This document shows, piece by piece, positions 5,441-9,059 of a stretch of 9,059 bases of DNA (within the stretch, counting starts at the first letter, position 1; the number at the start of each line of letters is the position of its first letter). The DNA comes from JARICQ01 sp964428475 (GTDB lineage: Bacteria > Bacillota > Clostridia > Tissierellales > Tissierellaceae), in NCBI GenBank assembly GCA_964428475.1, contig CAYRYO010000065.1:1-9059 (forward strand), written 5' to 3'. The translations under genes and the position numbers were made by a program. The notes under the pieces were generated by a model that was not told the origin of the DNA, did not search any database, and worked only from the letters and a program-made list of their open reading frames with translations.

Positions 5441-6426
5441 AAAAAATATTAGCTTTATTCTTATCATTTGTAATGGTTTTAGGATTATTTACTGCATGTA
5501 GTAATCAGGCAGCGGTAGAAGAGGATCTACCAGCAAATAGTGAGATTGACAAAGAAGAAATGGAAGAAGAAAGCCAACAAGAAGAATCTAAAACTATAGT
5601 AGATGAATTGGGAAGAGATGTTGAAATACCTAGAAATCCTCAAAAAATCTTAGGGCTTACATCTGCTGTAATGGAGGCACTCTTTAATATTGGCATTACA
5701 CCTGTTGGCAAGGTTGAGGAATATAAGATTCGTGATGAAGGTATTGCTCTTACATCAGTTGGTATGACAAAATCTCTAAATATAGAAAAGATATGTGAGC
5801 TTGAGCCAGACTTTATTATTGCAAGCAGTAGATATCATGCATCAGTGCAAAATGAGTTAGAACTTGCTGATTGCCCTGTTTATTTTTTTGATCCTGACTC
5901 AACAGGAGAAATTTCCATAGTGGATTTAACCCCATTTATAGGTGAATTATTAGATAAGTCTAGCGCTGGAGATGAATATAAATCAAGTATTATGACGCTT
6001 GCGACTGATTTAAAACAAGAGATATCAGAAATTGGTGGCTGTGAAAGGGGAATGATTATTAAGACGGGAGACACTATAACTAGTGCCCAAAGATCATCAG
6101 GCTATGGTGCATTGCTTATATTACTTGGAATTGAAAATATCATTCCAGATAATCTTCCAAATGCTAAAAAATCCCCCTATGTTTCATATGATGTAGAACA
6201 AATTATCAAGGATAATCCTGATGTAATTTTTGTAATTGCACCAGGAAAAGATCCAGAAGCGAATAAGGGCATCCTAAAGGATATTAAATCAGATGAAAAA
6301 TGGTCCCAGTTAGATGCTATACAGAATGACAACATATTTATGTTACCATTTGCAGTAAATCCTAATAGGATGAATGTAGAAGATATGCTTAATACAACAG
6401 CAAAGCTTATAATCAATAAGAATTAA
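5437..6426 (+). CDS. ABC transporter substrate-binding lipoprotein (FepB/BtuF-like)
   Basis: This 329-residue extracytoplasmic solute-binding protein should capture an iron chelate, heme or corrinoid and deliver it to the permease encoded next. Residues 1-20 are a lipoprotein signal (KK, then a hydrophobic stretch) ending in the lipobox FTA-C with lipidated C21. An acidic, glutamate-rich linker (22-53) tethers the domain. The binding fold begins at VDELGRDVEIPRNPQKILGL (55-74) and includes LEPDFIIAS (122-130), followed by a long helix and a second lobe with DNPDVIFVIAPG (259-270) and NDNIFMLPF (297-305), all typical of the TroA-like group. Ligand identity cannot be read. AGAGGA at 5423-5428 is 8 bases before the ATG, which overlaps the ATPase stop by 4 bases. 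The permease gene starts 19 bases after the stop. Confidence 0.94.
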   Translation: MKKILALFLSFVMVLGLFTACSNQAAVEEDLPANSEIDKEEMEEESQQEESKTIVDELGRDVEIPRNPQKILGLTSAVMEALFNIGITPVGKVEEYKIRDEGIALTSVGMTKSLNIEKICELEPDFIIASSRYHASVQNELELADCPVYFFDPDSTGEISIVDLTPFIGELLDKSSAGDEYKSSIMTLATDLKQEISEIGGCERGMIIKTGDTITSAQRSSGYGALLILLGIENIIPDNLPNAKKSPYVSYDVEQIIKDNPDVIFVIAPGKDPEANKGILKDIKSDEKWSQLDAIQNDNIFMLPFAVNPNRMNVEDMLNTTAKLIINKN

Positions 6427-6445
6427 GCAAGAGGGTGGTTTTAAT

Positions 6446-7462
6446 ATGAAGCACCAGACCAAAATGCTAAGCGCAAGAAAAAAGATACTTATAATAATAG
6501 TAGCATTTATTTTACTCGTTGCTATTACTGTTTTATGCGTGTTTATTGGAACAGTTCAATTTTCATTTTCTGAATTTATAGAGTCTATAAACGGAAGAGT
6601 AAAAGAAGGCTACCTATATCAAATTATCAACAATGTCAGAATTCCAAGAATAATTACAGGAATCTTAGTGGGAATGAATCTGGCTGTAGCTGGTGCGCTG
6701 CTTCAGGGTATATTGAGAAACCCTATGGCATCTCCAAACATTATAGGGGTAAATGCAGGAGCAGGTTTTATGGCGGTTGTTCTTATGACAATTTTACCAT
6801 CATACTTATTGTTTTTGCCAGTAGCTTCATTTCTAGGTGCACTATTTGCATCCTTGTTGATTTATGGAATATCTATGAATAGTTCAGGCAATTCATCTAC
6901 TGTTCATATAGTTTTAGCTGGAGTGGCTATTTCGGCATTTCTCAATTCTCTTACATCTGGAATTATGATGTTTAATACTGATGTTCTGGATGTTACATAT
7001 TCATGGATGGTTGGAAGTTTATCGGGAAGAAGCTGGTCTGCAGTTAGATCAGTACTTCCCTATAGCATGGTTGGCCTATTGGCTGCATTATCGCTTGCGC
7101 CTAAAGCAAACTTGTTTTATCTGGGAGATGAAGTTGCAAGCAGTATAGGTTTAAAAACTGGATTATATAGAATAATAATAATTATTATTTCGTCAATCTT
7201 AGCAGGAAGTGCAGTTAGTACAGCAGGAGCAATTGGGTTTGTGGGATTAATTGCACCTCATTCAGCAAGAATTATCATTGGAGGAGACTATAAATACCTT
7301 ATACCTCTTTCGGCAATATTTGGAGGAATCTTGCTTGTTATCTCGGATACCCTGGCAAGGACAATTTTTCAGCCAATTGAATTATCTGTAGGCATTATAA
7401 CGGGTGTAATAGGAGCGCCATTTTTCTTGTTTTTGCTGCGTAAAAATAAAAATTCATTTTAA
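6446..7462 (+). CDS. ABC transporter permease, FecCD/BtuC family
   Basis: This 338-residue integral membrane permease forms the channel of the importer. Families of this type have about ten helices, and several clear hydrophobic segments are visible (for example residues 14-34, 67-88, 106-140, 153-171, 205-217, 243-270, 286-302 and 314-331). Family motifs are present: NNVRIPRIITGILVGMNLAV (62-81), AGALLQGILRNPMASPNIIG (82-101) and the ATPase-coupling region GFVGLIAPHSARIIIGGDYK (264-283). The ending IITGVIGAPFFLFLLRK is also typical. Only one FecCD gene is present after the gap, so it may act as a homodimer as BtuC does, unless a second permease lies in the gap. GAGGGTGG at 6431-6438 is 7 bases before the ATG. 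A terminator follows directly, making this the last gene of the operon. Confidence 0.95.
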   Translation: MKHQTKMLSARKKILIIIVAFILLVAITVLCVFIGTVQFSFSEFIESINGRVKEGYLYQIINNVRIPRIITGILVGMNLAVAGALLQGILRNPMASPNIIGVNAGAGFMAVVLMTILPSYLLFLPVASFLGALFASLLIYGISMNSSGNSSTVHIVLAGVAISAFLNSLTSGIMMFNTDVLDVTYSWMVGSLSGRSWSAVRSVLPYSMVGLLAALSLAPKANLFYLGDEVASSIGLKTGLYRIIIIIISSILAGSAVSTAGAIGFVGLIAPHSARIIIGGDYKYLIPLSAIFGGILLVISDTLARTIFQPIELSVGIITGVIGAPFFLFLLRKNKNSF

Positions 7463-7493
7463 AAAAATAGGCTTTTAAAGCTTATTTTTTTTA
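7461..7493 (+). terminator. Intrinsic terminator of the metal-uptake operon
   Basis: A 14-bp stem (7461-7474 with 7478-7491, one G-U pair, loop TTA) overlaps the permease stop codon. It is A-rich on the left and ends in a long T run on the right. The A/T symmetry means it could also act on the other strand. Only five base pairs are G-C or G-U, so it may be leaky. Confidence 0.8.
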
Positions 7494-7517
7494 TTATCTT
7501 GGTGTGATATAAGACAA

Positions 7518-7556
7518 GAAGTTGATGATTTGGTAAAAATCAATTACTTCATTTTT
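7518..7556 (+). terminator. Weak imperfect hairpin between the uptake operon and abiE
   Basis: GAAGTTGAT (7518-7526) can pair with ATCA (7539-7542) and ACTTC (7546-7550) across a 3-base bulge, and ATTTTTAATT follows. It could back up the terminator at 7461-7493, or be chance in AT-rich sequence. Apart from this and the abiE promoter, I see nothing else in the 162-base space between the two operons. Confidence 0.25.
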
Positions 7557-7558
7557 AA

Positions 7559-7587
7559 TTGACAATTACACTCACTTATATTAGAAT
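7559..7587 (+). promoter_or_regulatory. Promoter of the abiE module
   Basis: TTGACA (7559-7564) and TAGAAT (7582-7587) are 17 bases apart, a near-consensus pair. The predicted start is near 7594, about 30 bases before the AbiEi ATG. Nearly the whole promoter is covered by the 15-bp inverted repeat at 7562-7602. Confidence 0.85.
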
Positions 7588-7602
7588 AGTGAGTGTAATT
7601 GT
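7562..7602. promoter_or_regulatory. Perfect 15-bp inverted repeat, likely AbiEi operator
   Basis: ACAATTACACTCACT (7562-7576) and AGTGAGTGTAATTGT (7588-7602) are exact reverse complements around an 11-base centre that contains the -10 box. The left arm overlaps the end of the -35 box and the right arm covers the predicted start. AbiEi antitoxins of characterised type IV systems repress their own promoters by binding inverted repeats, so autorepression here is well supported by position. The regulator's identity is still inference. Confidence 0.8.
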
Positions 7603-7624
7603 TTGATTTGAAAGAAGGTGTATT

Positions 7625-8218
7625 ATGACAAATGCTGAAAAGATTATGCAAATGGTAAAAGAAAATAATGGAACTATAACAAGTGGGGAAGTAACAAAAG
7701 CAGGACTATCACGATGGAGTCTAAAAATTCTTGTTGATAGTGGAAAGTTAGAACGATCTGCAAGAGGTGTTTATATTTTACCAGAACTATGGGATGATGA
7801 AATATATAACTTACAGGTACAATTTAATCGTGGCATCTTTTCAGGTGAAACTGCTTTGTTTTTGAATGATTTAACAGATAGGACACCCAATAGATATCAA
7901 ATGACATTTCCTATTGGTTATAATGTTACATCATTAAAAAATAAAAATGTTAAAGCAATAAGGACAAAGGAAGAATTCTATGAACTTGGAATTGTTACAG
8001 TTTTGACTCCTGGGGGTAATCCAGTGAAAACATATAGTAGGGAAAAAACTTTATGCGACATTTTAAGAGGGATAAGTAATACGGATATTCAAATTGTTTC
8101 AGAGGCATTTAAACAATATGCTAGGAGTAAAGAAAAGAATATACCACTTCTTTCTGAATATGGGAAGATATTAAGGGTAGAAAAAAGACTTCGTTCTTAT
8201 TTGGAGGTATTGATATGA
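7625..8218 (+). CDS. abiEi: AbiEi family antitoxin and transcriptional autoregulator (type IV toxin-antitoxin)
   Basis: This 197-residue protein has an N-terminal winged helix-turn-helix (about residues 1-52), with GTITSGEVTKAGLSRWSLKIL in the recognition region and the family landmark SARGVYIL at 45-52. The C-terminal domain (about 60-197) includes FSGETALFLNDLTDRTP and YSREKTLCDILRG, both typical of AbiEi. In characterised AbiE systems the antitoxin neutralises the AbiEii toxin without a stable protein complex (type IV) and represses the operon through its winged domain. The upstream palindrome over the promoter fits that role. AGAAGG (7613-7618) is 6 bases before the ATG. The stop overlaps the AbiEii start as ATGA, so the two are coupled. 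Nothing is missing and the length is usual for the shorter AbiEi proteins. Known homologues protect against phage by abortive infection. Confidence 0.93.
   Translation: MTNAEKIMQMVKENNGTITSGEVTKAGLSRWSLKILVDSGKLERSARGVYILPELWDDEIYNLQVQFNRGIFSGETALFLNDLTDRTPNRYQMTFPIGYNVTSLKNKNVKAIRTKEEFYELGIVTVLTPGGNPVKTYSREKTLCDILRGISNTDIQIVSEAFKQYARSKEKNIPLLSEYGKILRVEKRLRSYLEVLI
8203..8207 (+). promoter_or_regulatory. Internal ribosome binding site of the toxin gene
   Basis: GGAGG lies inside the last codons of the antitoxin gene, 7 bases before ATG 8215. It is as strong as the antitoxin site or stronger, so toxin translation does not depend only on reinitiation at the ATGA overlap. Confidence 0.7.
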
Positions 8219-9054
8219 AAAATGCTATGCAACTAAAAAGTATCATCAAGAACATGTCTAAAGAAAAGGGAATATCAGCACAACTTGTAATGCAGAATTA
8301 TATGCTAGAAAGATTACTAGAGAGAATATCAATTTCAAAATATCAGCCACACTTTATATTGAAAGGTGGGTTTCTTATTGCAGCAATGGTTGGGTTGGAT
8401 ACAAGGGCCACTATGGATATGGATGCAACAATTAAAGGTCTGCCTGTTACAAAAGAAATGGTTAAACAGATGTTTATGGATATTTGTAATATTAAAATTG
8501 AAGATGATGTAGATTTTTCCTTTAATAAGATTACTGAAATTAGAGCTGGAGATGAGTATACAGGTTACCGGGTATCATTAACAGCAAACTATCCACCTAT
8601 GGCAGTTCCATTAAAATTAGATATCACAACAGGGGATAAAATTACGCCAAGGGAAATAATATATGAGTTTAAATTACTCCTAGAGGATAGAAGTATAAGA
8701 ATATTAGCATATAATCTAGAAACAGTTATGGCTGAAAAGATTGAAACAGTTATAACAAGAGGTGATCAAAATACAAGGCCAAGAGATTTTTATGATATCT
8801 ATATCTTGCATGAACTACAAGGAAAAAACATTAATTATACATCCTTAAGAAAAGCTGTACAAGCTACTGCTAAAAATAGAAACTCAATAGAAATAGTAAA
8901 AAATTATAAAGAAATAATTTCAATTATCAGGGGTAGTGATACTATGCAAATATATTGGAAAGGTTATCAAAAGGATTTTGAATATGCTGTAGATATAGAA
9001 TTTAATGAGACTTTAAAATCATTAGAAGAAATCTTGGAATTGATTCAAGTGTAA
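8215..9054 (+). CDS. abiEii: AbiEii/AbiGii-family nucleotidyltransferase toxin
   Basis: This 279-residue toxin belongs to the DNA polymerase beta-like nucleotidyltransferases. Motif I is intact: KGGF at 50-53 followed by TMDMD at 66-70, where D68 and D70 are the expected metal-binding aspartates. Motif II is PLKLDI (132-137) with K134 and D136. Motif III is ETVMAEKIETVI (169-180) with E174/K175, and motif IV is TRPRDFYDIY (187-196) with D191 and D194. Family members are reported to transfer nucleotides to tRNA acceptor ends or to bind GTP, halting growth. The exact target here is unknown. All catalytic residues are present, so the toxin is probably active and held in check by the AbiEi gene it overlaps. 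The gene ends 5 bases before the window edge, so no downstream terminator can be seen. Confidence 0.94.
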   Translation: MKNAMQLKSIIKNMSKEKGISAQLVMQNYMLERLLERISISKYQPHFILKGGFLIAAMVGLDTRATMDMDATIKGLPVTKEMVKQMFMDICNIKIEDDVDFSFNKITEIRAGDEYTGYRVSLTANYPPMAVPLKLDITTGDKITPREIIYEFKLLLEDRSIRILAYNLETVMAEKIETVITRGDQNTRPRDFYDIYILHELQGKNINYTSLRKAVQATAKNRNSIEIVKNYKEIISIIRGSDTMQIYWKGYQKDFEYAVDIEFNETLKSLEEILELIQV

Positions 9055-9059
9055 TTGTG

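Noticed and set aside
5880..6416. Two minus-strand open frames inside the substrate-binding protein gene
   Set aside because: Both are antisense shadows of a well-supported gene and have no ribosome site, promoter or recognisable motif.
1..9059. tRNA or rRNA genes, CRISPR arrays, insertion sequences and integrase genes
   Set aside because: I looked for cloverleaf-like ends, regularly spaced repeats and transposase or recombinase motifs and saw none. The only ncRNA-like element is the T-box leader.

Overview
The window is AT-rich and gene-dense, with strong AGGAGG-type ribosome sites, a T-box leader, a lipobox lipoprotein and clostridial-type families (DUF3793 next to flavodoxin). This points to a low-GC Gram-positive anaerobe of the Clostridia/Tissierellia type. 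No species can be named from the sequence. It is a draft assembly: a run of exactly 100 N (4443-4542) interrupts one gene, and the true missing length is unknown.

Layout. (1) 1-190: the tail of an upstream reading frame, a perfect 21-bp hairpin, then the ribosome site of a YtcJ-like amidohydrolase (191-1828). (2) 1848-3418: a consensus promoter, a serine-type T-box leader (specifier UCC, acceptor-pairing bulge UGGC), seryl-tRNA synthetase serS, and a hairpin terminator that can work in both directions. (3) 3431-3601, minus strand: a 56-residue six-cysteine protein of unknown function, convergent with serS. (4) 3699-7491: an apparent metal-uptake operon. A promoter with two TTAG/CTAA-type operator-like sites precedes a DUF3793 protein, a flavodoxin cut by the gap, and an iron-chelate/corrinoid-type ABC importer (ATPase, lipoprotein binding protein, FecCD permease), closed by a terminator. 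(5) 7559-9054: a two-gene AbiE-type type IV toxin-antitoxin/phage-defence module (AbiEi antitoxin, AbiEii nucleotidyltransferase toxin) whose promoter lies inside a perfect 15-bp inverted repeat.

How the genes work together. The T-box should raise serS expression when uncharged tRNA-Ser accumulates. In the uptake operon the binding protein, permease and ATPase form one importer. The flavodoxin and the cysteine-rich DUF3793 protein are plausible partners for reductive handling of the imported metal chelate, but this is inference from context. The abiE pair is translationally coupled (ATGA overlap), and its palindrome is well placed for autorepression by AbiEi.

The best candidates for something under-described are the DUF3793-flavodoxin-importer operon with its paired operators, the small cysteine-rich protein, and an 11-bp repeat shared by the abiE operator and the very end of the toxin gene.
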